This document shows positions 12,844 through 19,521 of a DNA stretch of 41,039 nt, piece by piece. Source of the DNA: JAPEKQ01 sp964487295. GTDB taxonomy: Bacteria; Joyebacterota; Joyebacteria; Joyebacterales; Joyebacteraceae. Both the position numbers and the translations under genes were made by a program. The DNA lies in contig CAZAQL010000007.1 in assembly GCA_964487295.1 (NCBI GenBank), forward strand, positions 1-41,039. Direction: 5' to 3'. The notes under the pieces were generated by a model, which saw only the letters and a list, made by a program, of their open reading frames with translations, was not told the DNA's origin and did not search any database. Each line of letters begins with the position of its first letter. Position 1 is the stretch's first letter.

Positions 12844-15528
12844 CTACAGCATGCTCTTCATCTTCGCCCGCAGGACCGCGTGCGCCGCTGCAAGCCTCGC
12901 GACGGGGACACGGTACGGCGAGCAGCTGACGTAGTCGAGACTCGCGTGATGGCAGAAGTTGATCGACTCCGGGTCGCCACCGTGCTCGCCACAGATGCCG
13001 ACCTTGAGCTCCTCGTTGACGTCGCGGCCCTTCTCGACCGCCATCTTGACCAGGGAACCCACGCCGCGCTTGTCGATCGACTGGAACGGATCCTTCCTCA
13101 GGATCCCCATCTTCAGGTAGTCCTTGATGAAGCTCCCCGCGTCGTCGCGGCTGTAGCCGTAGGTCATCTGCGTCAGGTCGTTCGTTCCGAAAGAGAAGAA
13201 GTCGGCGTGTTCGGCGATCTCGTCCGCCACGACGCAAGCGCGCGGGATCTCGATCATCGTTCCGATGTGGTAGTTGACCTCGACGCCCGTCTTCTTGATG
13301 GTCTCATTCGCGACGCGCTCAACGAGCTCCCTCAGGAGCGAGAGCTCGCGCGGCTCGCCGACGAGCGGGATCATGATGTCCGGCCGGGCGTCGATGCCCC
13401 GCTTCACGAGCGCGCAGGCGGCCTCCATGATGGCCCTCGCCTGCATCTCGTAGACCTCCGGGTACGTCACGCCGAGACGGCACCCGCGGTGACCGAGCAT
13501 CGGGTTCGACTCGTGCAGCGCCGCGGCCCGCTCCTTCATCATCTCGGGGTCCTTGCCGAGGTCTCGAGCGAGCTCCTCGATCTCCTTGTCGGTCCCGGGG
13601 ATGAACTCGTGGAGCGGCGGGTCGAGGAGACGGATCGTCACAGTCAGTCCCGCCATCGCCTCAAGGATACCCTCGAAGTCATCACGCTGGAACGGCAGCA
13701 GATGATCGAGCGCCTCGCGACGTTCGCTCTCGTCGTTCGCCATGATCATCGCGCGGATGTACTTGATGCGCTCCTCGGCGAAGAACATGTGCTCGGTCCG
13801 GCAGAGGCCGATCCCCTCCGCGCCGAACTTCCGCGCGGTCTTCGCGTCATCCGGCGTGTCGGCGTTCGTTCGGACGCCGAGCTGACGGAACTCGTCCGCC
13901 CACTCCATGAGCATGGCGAACGCGCCTGAGAGCTCGGGCTGCTCGGTCGGTACCTTCCCGGCGATAACGTCGCCGGTCGAACCGTTCAGCGTCAGCCAGT
14001 CGCCTTCCTTGAGTGTCGTGCCGTTGACCGTGCAGGTCTTCGCACGATAGTCGATCTGCAGATCGCCCGCTCCGGCGACACAGCACTTGCCCATACCGCG
14101 CGCCACAACGGCAGCGTGCGACGTCATACCGCCGCGCGCCGTCAGGAATCCCTGCGAGGCGTTCATGCCGTCGATGTCCTCAGGCGACGTCTCCTCGCGC
14201 ACGAGGATCGTGCGGTGCTTCTCCTCGTCCGGGTCCTCGGCCCACGCGACCGCATCCTCCGCGGTGAACACGATGCGACCGACCGCCGCGCCAGGCGATG
14301 CAGGCAGCCCCCTCGTCAGCACATCGTACTCGGTCTTCGGATCGATCCGCTCGTGGAGGAGCTGCTCGACCTGATCCGGGTCGACCCGCATGACGGCGGT
14401 CTTCCGGTCGATGAGACCCTCGGACTCCATCTCAACGGCGATGCGGACGGCCGCCTCGGCCGTGCGCTTGCCGGTCCGGGTCTGGAGCATCCAGAGCTTG
14501 CCGCGCTGGATGGTGAACTCGATGTCCTGCGTGTCCGTGTAGTGCCTCTCGAGCTTCTCGCGAATCCCATCGAGCTGCCTGTAGATCTCGGGCATCATCT
14601 CCTCGAGAGACTCCCCGTCGCCCTCCTTCTTCTGCGAGAGGTTGATCGGGTGCGGCGTCCTGACGCCCGCGACGACGTCCTCGCCCTGCGCGTTCGGGAG
14701 ATACTCGCCGTAGAAGGTCCGCTCGCCGGTGGCCGGGTCGCGGGTGAAGGCGACGCCAGTCGCGCTCTCCTCACCCATGTTGCCGAAGACCATCGCCTGG
14801 ACGTTGACCGCGGTCCCCCAGTCATCGGGGATGTCGTTGAGGCGGCGATAGCTGATCGCGCGCTGGATGTTCCACGACTGGAACACGGCGCGGATGGCGC
14901 CCCAGAGCTGCTCACGCGGATCGTCAGGAAACTCCTTGCCGGAGAGCTCCTTCACCTTCGCCTTGAACTGCCCCGCGAGGTACTTGAGATCCTCGGCGCC
15001 GAGGTCCATGTCGTGGAAGACGTCCTTCTCCTTCTTCCTGGAATCGAGCAGACGGTGGAACTCGTCGCTCTCAAGCCCCATCACCACGTCGGCGTACATC
15101 TGGATGAGACGCCGGTAGCTGTCGTACACGAAGCGGTCGTTGCCCGTCTTCTTGATGAGCCCCTCGACCGTCGCGTCGGAGAGCCCGATGTTGAGCACGG
15201 TGTCCATCATGCCCGGCATCGATACCCGCGCGCCGGAGCGCACGGAGAAGAGCAGCGGATCGTCGGGATCACCGAAGCCGCCCCCCATGGCCTCCTCCAC
15301 CCGCTCGATCGCCTTCGCCACCTCATCCTCGAGTCCGTCCGGGAAGGTCGAGCCATGCGAGTAGTAGTAGGTGCAGACCTCGGTGGAGATGGTGAACCCG
15401 GCCGGGACCGGGATGCCGAGATGCGTCATCTCAGCGAGGTTGGCGCCCTTGCCGCCAAGGAGATTCTTCATCTCTCCCCTGCCGTCGGCATGGCCGCCGC
15501 CGAAGAAGTAGACTCGCCTCTGTGGCAT
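12844..15528 (-). CDS. ppdK: Pyruvate, phosphate dikinase
   Basis: 894 residues, full length for the family. It interconverts pyruvate, ATP and Pi with phosphoenolpyruvate, AMP and PPi in the cytoplasm. The N-terminal nucleotide-binding domain starts VYFFGGGHADG and contains MKNLLGGKGANLAEMTHLGI. The central phosphohistidine domain has GGMTSHAAVVARGMGKCCVA, with the catalytic His near residue 466. The C-terminal TIM barrel has LGHRGCRLGVTYPEVYEMQ, IMIPLV, SFGTNDLTQMTYGYSRDDA and the catalytic Cys in GICGEHGGDP near 844. AAAGGAG lies 7 bases before the ATG. It is transcribed alone or with the barrel remnant behind it. Presence of PPDK fits reversible, PPi-linked glycolysis or gluconeogenesis. 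All key motifs look intact. Confidence 0.97.
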   Translation of the reverse strand: MPQRRVYFFGGGHADGRGEMKNLLGGKGANLAEMTHLGIPVPAGFTISTEVCTYYYSHGSTFPDGLEDEVAKAIERVEEAMGGGFGDPDDPLLFSVRSGARVSMPGMMDTVLNIGLSDATVEGLIKKTGNDRFVYDSYRRLIQMYADVVMGLESDEFHRLLDSRKKEKDVFHDMDLGAEDLKYLAGQFKAKVKELSGKEFPDDPREQLWGAIRAVFQSWNIQRAISYRRLNDIPDDWGTAVNVQAMVFGNMGEESATGVAFTRDPATGERTFYGEYLPNAQGEDVVAGVRTPHPINLSQKKEGDGESLEEMMPEIYRQLDGIREKLERHYTDTQDIEFTIQRGKLWMLQTRTGKRTAEAAVRIAVEMESEGLIDRKTAVMRVDPDQVEQLLHERIDPKTEYDVLTRGLPASPGAAVGRIVFTAEDAVAWAEDPDEEKHRTILVREETSPEDIDGMNASQGFLTARGGMTSHAAVVARGMGKCCVAGAGDLQIDYRAKTCTVNGTTLKEGDWLTLNGSTGDVIAGKVPTEQPELSGAFAMLMEWADEFRQLGVRTNADTPDDAKTARKFGAEGIGLCRTEHMFFAEERIKYIRAMIMANDESERREALDHLLPFQRDDFEGILEAMAGLTVTIRLLDPPLHEFIPGTDKEIEELARDLGKDPEMMKERAAALHESNPMLGHRGCRLGVTYPEVYEMQARAIMEAACALVKRGIDARPDIMIPLVGEPRELSLLRELVERVANETIKKTGVEVNYHIGTMIEIPRACVVADEIAEHADFFSFGTNDLTQMTYGYSRDDAGSFIKDYLKMGILRKDPFQSIDKRGVGSLVKMAVEKGRDVNEELKVGICGEHGGDPESINFCHHASLDYVSCSPYRVPVARLAAAHAVLRAKMKSML

Positions 15529-15579
15529 GCGTGACTCCTTTCGAGAATCGTCTCCGCGGAGTTTGTTCGGTCTCCGTAC

Positions 15580-15608
15580 ATTCTAACCGGAACCCCTCAG
15601 GATTCCGA
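15580..15608 (-). promoter_or_regulatory. Possible ppdK promoter with overlapping inverted repeat
   Basis: Minus-strand TAGAAT (15580-15585) is a good -10 box. A weak TCGGAA (15603-15608) lies 17 bases upstream as a possible -35 box. An inverted repeat CGGAA-N10-TTCCG (15588-15607) covers the spacer and could be a regulator site. The rest of 15529-15745 shows nothing else recognisable. Confidence 0.35.
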
Positions 15609-15745
15609 CTGTTTTGATCCCAGCTGTTCAGAATAGCACTGCCTGGGGGGTCGGGCAAACGTCATGCGGGGCGAACCGGTAAGATTCGAGTGAGCGGATC
15701 GGTCCCGCGCGGTCCGACGGCCGCAGAAGCGCTCATCGCTGAGAC

Positions 15746-17137
15746 TCAGTCACGCTCCTCGTCCACCGCCGCTTTCGTCCCGGCGCCGCCAACGGCCCTG
15801 GCCGGGTCCACCGCAGCTTTCGTCCCGGCGCCGCCAACGTCCGCGGCCGGCCCCGTCCCTGCGGCGCCATCCTCCACGGAGTCGCCGCCGGTCAGATCCC
15901 GGTCCCGGGGCGGGACGAACCGCCGCCTTCCCGAGCTTCTCTCGTTGCGCTCGAGCCTGCGGAAGAGCGCCTCGCGCCGGATCTGCTCGACGATCATGTC
16001 CCGAAGACCGGGCTCGTCATCGTCATACTCGTCGCCGACGGTATCGCGCGTACCGATGAGGTAGAGGAACTCGTCGCGGATGTGTCTCTCGGTCGTTCGC
16101 AGGTTCTTGCGCCGCTGGTTGAGCAGGATCCGGCCGACGACGGCGAGCGCCACGTAGCTCGCGAGCACATAGATCAACCCGTGCGAGGTCACGAGCGCCA
16201 GCATCTGCCCGCCGAAGAAGACCGTCGCTCCCCAGAGCACGAGCACCGCGTGGCGGGGGCTCAGGCCGAACCGGATGAGACGATGATGCACGTGCGCCCG
16301 GTCGGCCTTCATCATGTGCTGCCCCTTCCGCCAGCGCCGCACCATGGACGTCGCCACGTCGAACGCCGGTACGGTCATGCATGCCGCCGCCACGAGCAGC
16401 GTCGTGCTGGCGGCGTCCTGCCTTGCACCGATGATCGAGCCGCCCGCGAGGAGGAACCCGAGCGTCATGCTTCCCGCGTCGCCCAGGTAGACGTTGCCAC
16501 GCCCGTAGTTGTGGAACAGAAACCCGGTCGTCGCGCCGAAGAGGCCCGCGCCCATGAGGAACAGGAGCGGGTTGGGGTCCAGCACGCTGACCGCGAACAG
16601 CCCGCCCGCCGCGATGGCCGCGATGCCGCCGGCGAGCCCGTCCAGACCGTCGATCATGTTGAGAGCGTTCATGAAGGCGAGGAACCACAGGACGGTGAGC
16701 GGATACCCAAGCCAACCCAGCTCGATCGTCGGACCGAGCACGAAGCGCATGTGGTCGATCCCGATGCCGGCGACGACCATTCCGACGGCGATGAGCGTCT
16801 GGGCCGCGAGCTTCACGGTCGGCTTGAGATTGAGACGGTCGTCGAGCATTCCCAGCACGACCACGGCCGTTGCGCCGAAGAAGAGGGCCCGGAGCTTGAC
16901 GCCGAGCTCCGGCGGCGCCCCGGCACAGACCCGGACCGCGATCATCATCGAGATGGCGAAGGCCAGAAAGACCACGACGCCGCCCGTCGTCGGCACGGCT
17001 CGCGCCCGCACGCGTCGGGAGCTCGGGAGATCCGCGAGACCCAGCTTGAGCCCCATGCGCGCGCCCGGCGGCGTGAGGACCCACGCCAGAACGCCCGCGA
17101 TGGCGGTCGTCAAGAGGGCACAGAGGGTGGTCGACAT
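15746..17137 (-). CDS. WecA/MraY-type polyprenyl-phosphate sugar-1-phosphate transferase
   Basis: 463 residues. The ATG at 17137 has GAGGAG at good spacing; the ATG at 17143 sits on the ribosome site itself. A multi-spanning membrane protein with all family motifs: LDDRLNLKPTVKL (about 97-110), NMIDGLDGLAGG (about 160-172), GNVYLGDAGS (about 211-220) and HVHHRL (about 282-287). It transfers a sugar-1-phosphate, often GlcNAc-1-P, from a UDP-sugar to undecaprenyl phosphate, the first step of polysaccharide assembly. After the last span there is a long charged cytoplasmic tail of about 100 residues ending in two copies of VGGAGTKAAVD, unlike typical WecA. It is third in the operon with the sugar aminotransferase and epimerase-like gene, 25 bases after the latter, and could serve the nearby exopolysaccharide genes. 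The sugar specificity cannot be told. Confidence 0.9.
   Translation of the reverse strand: MSTTLCALLTTAIAGVLAWVLTPPGARMGLKLGLADLPSSRRVRARAVPTTGGVVVFLAFAISMMIAVRVCAGAPPELGVKLRALFFGATAVVVLGMLDDRLNLKPTVKLAAQTLIAVGMVVAGIGIDHMRFVLGPTIELGWLGYPLTVLWFLAFMNALNMIDGLDGLAGGIAAIAAGGLFAVSVLDPNPLLFLMGAGLFGATTGFLFHNYGRGNVYLGDAGSMTLGFLLAGGSIIGARQDAASTTLLVAAACMTVPAFDVATSMVRRWRKGQHMMKADRAHVHHRLIRFGLSPRHAVLVLWGATVFFGGQMLALVTSHGLIYVLASYVALAVVGRILLNQRRKNLRTTERHIRDEFLYLIGTRDTVGDEYDDDEPGLRDMIVEQIRREALFRRLERNERSSGRRRFVPPRDRDLTGGDSVEDGAAGTGPAADVGGAGTKAAVDPARAVGGAGTKAAVDEERD
15761..15838. repeat. Two-copy direct repeat encoding the transferase tail
   Basis: Two 33-base copies with a 45-base period, starting at 15761 and 15806, differ at one base (gtccaccgcc versus gtccaccgca near the start). 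They lie in frame in the WecA-like gene and encode the duplicated VGGAGTKAAVD at its C-terminus. The unit may vary in number between strains. Confidence 0.85.
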
Positions 17138-17162
17138 GGGCATCTCCTCACGTCGGACCTGG

Positions 17163-18155
17163 CTACGGCTCGCTGGGGTGTCGCATCGCGTGACGAATCG
17201 CGAAAGCCGCTCGCCAGCGCCACGCGCGGCGCCTCGCCCGTCGCGAACCCGCATATGCGCGCCATCGCGCCGCCGTTCTCGCGGCCGCGTCGGACCCGGA
17301 GAGTTCCGCGACGCGTTCGAGAAGCAGCACGTGTTCACCGTGCCGCAGCGTCGAGGCTACGGGCGGCGTCCTCCAACGCTCGTCCAGATCGAGCCGGCTC
17401 CAGAAACCGGTGTCGAACTCGTCCAGCAGGCGCTCGAGACCCTTCAGCATGCCCCGAAGGACCGCCCCGGCGCTCTCGTGCAGCCCACCCGCTCCGATCG
17501 ACCCGACGTCGTGGAGCGCGAGGATCGCGCGGAGGTGCGCGCCGAGCACGAGCGACGGGCGATCCGGCAGGGGGAACTGCTCGACGAAGAGCGGAACCTC
17601 GAGGCCGCCCTGCCCTCCGCCGGTCTCGAGCTCGCGCGCGAGTCCGTGGTCCTCGACCGGCGTCCAGAGCCCGCCGAGCGCGCGCCGCGCGCAGTCGGCC
17701 GTGCCGTCGAGACCCAGAAGCTGCGAGGCGCGCGCCAGAAGCGAGACGCACTCCGCATGCGCCTCGCCGGAGAACCACTCTCGAGGCAGCTCACGCGCGT
17801 ACGGCCTGGGCACGGTCGGCATGGGCCAGCCCAGGAATCCCCCGGGAATCTCCTCGTGGTTCGCGACCAGCCAGCGGGCGACGGTCTCGACCGCGTGACG
17901 TCGTGCCGGGTTGCCGGTGCGCAGGTAGAACTCGAGGCTGCCGAGACCGAACTTCGCGAGCAGGGCCGGCGAGTAGCTCAGGCCCTCCGGAGTCGTCACC
18001 TGAGGCAGGCCTCGCGCGTCCGCCGGACCGATGGCGTCCACGAGCGACGAGTAGTCGAGCGCGTAGCCGCGAGGCCGGGATGCGTCGACGTACCGGCCGG
18101 AACGCGCCGGGCCCGCCGACGCGGGCGCGGGCCTTGCCTGCACTCGGGGTGTCAC
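17163..18155 (-). CDS. Glucuronyl C5-epimerase C-terminal-domain-like protein
   Basis: 330 residues from a GTG at 18155, the first start after the preceding gene's stop; AGAGGG lies upstream. The longer open frame to 19778 runs antisense or out of frame through the aminotransferase and is not used. The body matches the alpha/alpha-barrel-like C5-epimerase domain: SPALLAKFGLGSLEFYLRTG (62-81), LPREWFSGEAHAECVSLLAR (123-142), PLFVEQFPLPDRPSLVLGAH (188-207) and FDTGFWSRLDL (247-257). In animal heparosan epimerase, three tyrosines (EEYP, IYDLRH and DYHTTH segments) are catalytic. By eye the matching positions here are Phe194 (VEQFP), Ser/Leu in WSRLDL, and Thr/Leu in STLRHGEH, so all three seem absent. 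There is no signal peptide. It sits between an aminotransferase and a WecA-like enzyme, hence probably in polysaccharide synthesis. The activity may differ from epimerisation. Confidence 0.75.
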   Translation of the reverse strand: MTPRVQARPAPASAGPARSGRYVDASRPRGYALDYSSLVDAIGPADARGLPQVTTPEGLSYSPALLAKFGLGSLEFYLRTGNPARRHAVETVARWLVANHEEIPGGFLGWPMPTVPRPYARELPREWFSGEAHAECVSLLARASQLLGLDGTADCARRALGGLWTPVEDHGLARELETGGGQGGLEVPLFVEQFPLPDRPSLVLGAHLRAILALHDVGSIGAGGLHESAGAVLRGMLKGLERLLDEFDTGFWSRLDLDERWRTPPVASTLRHGEHVLLLERVAELSGSDAAARTAARWRAYAGSRRARRRAWRWRAAFAIRHAMRHPSEP

Positions 18156-18169
18156 TGCGCCGGACCCTC

Positions 18170-19273
18170 TCAGGACGCCGCGAACTCGAGGACGGACTCG
18201 GCGACGTACTCTTTCTCCTCGTCCGTCAGCAGCGAGAACACGGGGATGGACAACGTCTCGCGCGATGCGCGCTCGGACTCCGGGCAATCTCCCTCCGAGT
18301 ACCCGAGATGCCGGAAACACTCCTGCAGGTGAAGCGGCTTCGGGTAGTAGAGCGCGTTCCCGATGCCCTTCGACCGGAGGTGCTCCCTGAGCCCGTCGCG
18401 GTCGGAGACGCGGATCATGTACTGGTTGTAGATGTGGCGCCGACCGTCGGCCCGGTGGGGTGGCGTCACGAACGTCCCCTCGAACCGGCTGTCGTAGTAG
18501 TCGGCGTTCGCGGACCGGCCGTCGCTCCACGCGTCGAGCGACCGCAGCTTGACGATGAGGACTGCCGCCTGCAGCGCGTCGAGTCTGCTGTTCATCCCGA
18601 TCGTCCAGTGGTGGTACATCTCGGTCTGGCCATGCTCCCGGAGGCTGACGAGCAGATCGGCGACCTCGTCGCTCTGGGTCGTGATCATCCCGCCGTCGCC
18701 GTATCCGCCTAGGTTCTTGCTCGGGAAGAAGCTGAAGCAGCCGATGTCGCCGAGTGACCCAGCGCGCCGGCCCTTGTACTCCGCGCCGATGGCCTGGGCC
18801 GCGTCCTCGATGACGACGAGATCGTGCTTCGTCGCGATCTCGTTGATCGGATCCATGTCCGCGCACTGCCCGTAGAGGTGCACGGGCATGATGGCCTTCG
18901 TCCGGTCCGTGATGGCCGGCTCGATCTTCGCGGGGTCGATGTTGTACGTGAGCGGGTCGATGTCGACGAACACCGGCCGGGCGCCGCAGCGAGCGATGGA
19001 ACCGCCTGTCGCAAAGAACGTGTACGGCGTTGTGATGACCTCGGCCCCCTCGCCCACGCCGTGCGCCATGAGCGCCAGCAGCAGAGCGTCGGTCCCCGAC
19101 GCGCACCCGACCGCCCGCTTCGTCCCGCAATAGTCGGCGACCTGCTCCTCGAACTCCGCGACCTTCGGACCCAGCTTGAAGTACTGGGTCTCGACGACCT
19201 CGGCGATCGCGGCGTCGATCTCGCTCTTGATGGTCTGGTACTGCCGCTTGAGATCCAGTAGAGGCACCTGCAT
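18170..19273 (-). CDS. DegT/DnrJ/EryC1-family sugar aminotransferase
   Basis: 367 residues, standard length. GGAAAGGA precedes the ATG. Family landmarks: VPLLDLKRQYQTIKSEID at the start, GCASGTDALLLALMAHGVG, VITTPYTFFATGGSI, HLYGQCADMDPI, VIEDAAQAIGAEYKGRRAGS, and the PLP-binding lysine in FFPSKNLGGYGDGGMI at about residue 186. These PLP enzymes aminate keto-sugar nucleotides, producing amino sugars for surface polysaccharides (WbpE/ArnB-like branch). It is first in a three-gene operon with the epimerase-like and WecA-like genes and has a 120-base leader from a predicted promoter. It is divergent from the fused glycosyltransferase gene. The exact sugar is unknown; the amino sugar could be the one loaded by the downstream transferase. 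Confidence 0.93.
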   Translation of the reverse strand: MQVPLLDLKRQYQTIKSEIDAAIAEVVETQYFKLGPKVAEFEEQVADYCGTKRAVGCASGTDALLLALMAHGVGEGAEVITTPYTFFATGGSIARCGARPVFVDIDPLTYNIDPAKIEPAITDRTKAIMPVHLYGQCADMDPINEIATKHDLVVIEDAAQAIGAEYKGRRAGSLGDIGCFSFFPSKNLGGYGDGGMITTQSDEVADLLVSLREHGQTEMYHHWTIGMNSRLDALQAAVLIVKLRSLDAWSDGRSANADYYDSRFEGTFVTPPHRADGRRHIYNQYMIRVSDRDGLREHLRSKGIGNALYYPKPLHLQECFRHLGYSEGDCPESERASRETLSIPVFSLLTDEEKEYVAESVLEFAAS

Positions 19274-19402
19274 GGTGTCGTCCTTTCCCTGTCATGCCGT
19301 GGAGACGTGTCGTATCGCGAGCCCGCCGCATCCGCGCCCGCCCGGACCGACCCAGGGGACGGCCCAGGAGAGACGTCGCATCCGCGAAGGCTCGCTCATG
19401 AT

Positions 19403-19431
19403 GTTCTACCAGCTTGTCCGCCCGCAGGCAA
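19403..19431 (-). promoter_or_regulatory. Promoter for the aminotransferase operon
   Basis: Minus-strand TTGCCT (19426-19431), a 17-base spacer, and TAGAAC (19403-19408). Transcription would begin near 19397, about 120 bases before the ATG. It lies back-to-back with the promoter of the plus-strand gene. Confidence 0.45.
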
Positions 19432-19434
19432 CAT

Positions 19435-19453
19435 CTCAGGTGGTCGACCTGAG
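19435..19453. promoter_or_regulatory. Operator-like palindrome between divergent promoters
   Basis: CTCAGGT-GGTCG-ACCTGAG has perfect 7-bp arms around a 5-base centre. It lies 3 bases from the minus-strand -35 box and 6 bases from the plus-strand -35 box, the expected place for a regulator controlling both transcripts. The regulator is unknown. Confidence 0.55.
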
Positions 19454-19459
19454 CCTCCG

Positions 19460-19488
19460 TTGACACGGGGTGCACAAGAGCATACGCT
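19460..19488 (+). promoter_or_regulatory. Promoter for the fused glycosyltransferase
   Basis: Perfect -35 TTGACA (19460-19465), a 17-base spacer, and -10 TACGCT (19483-19488). Transcription from about 19495 would exclude an in-frame GTG at 19489 and leave a 27-base leader before the ATG at 19522. This decided the start. Confidence 0.65.
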
Positions 19489-19521
19489 GTGCCGTCAACC
19501 TGCGGCGTCCGGGGGCTGCGC

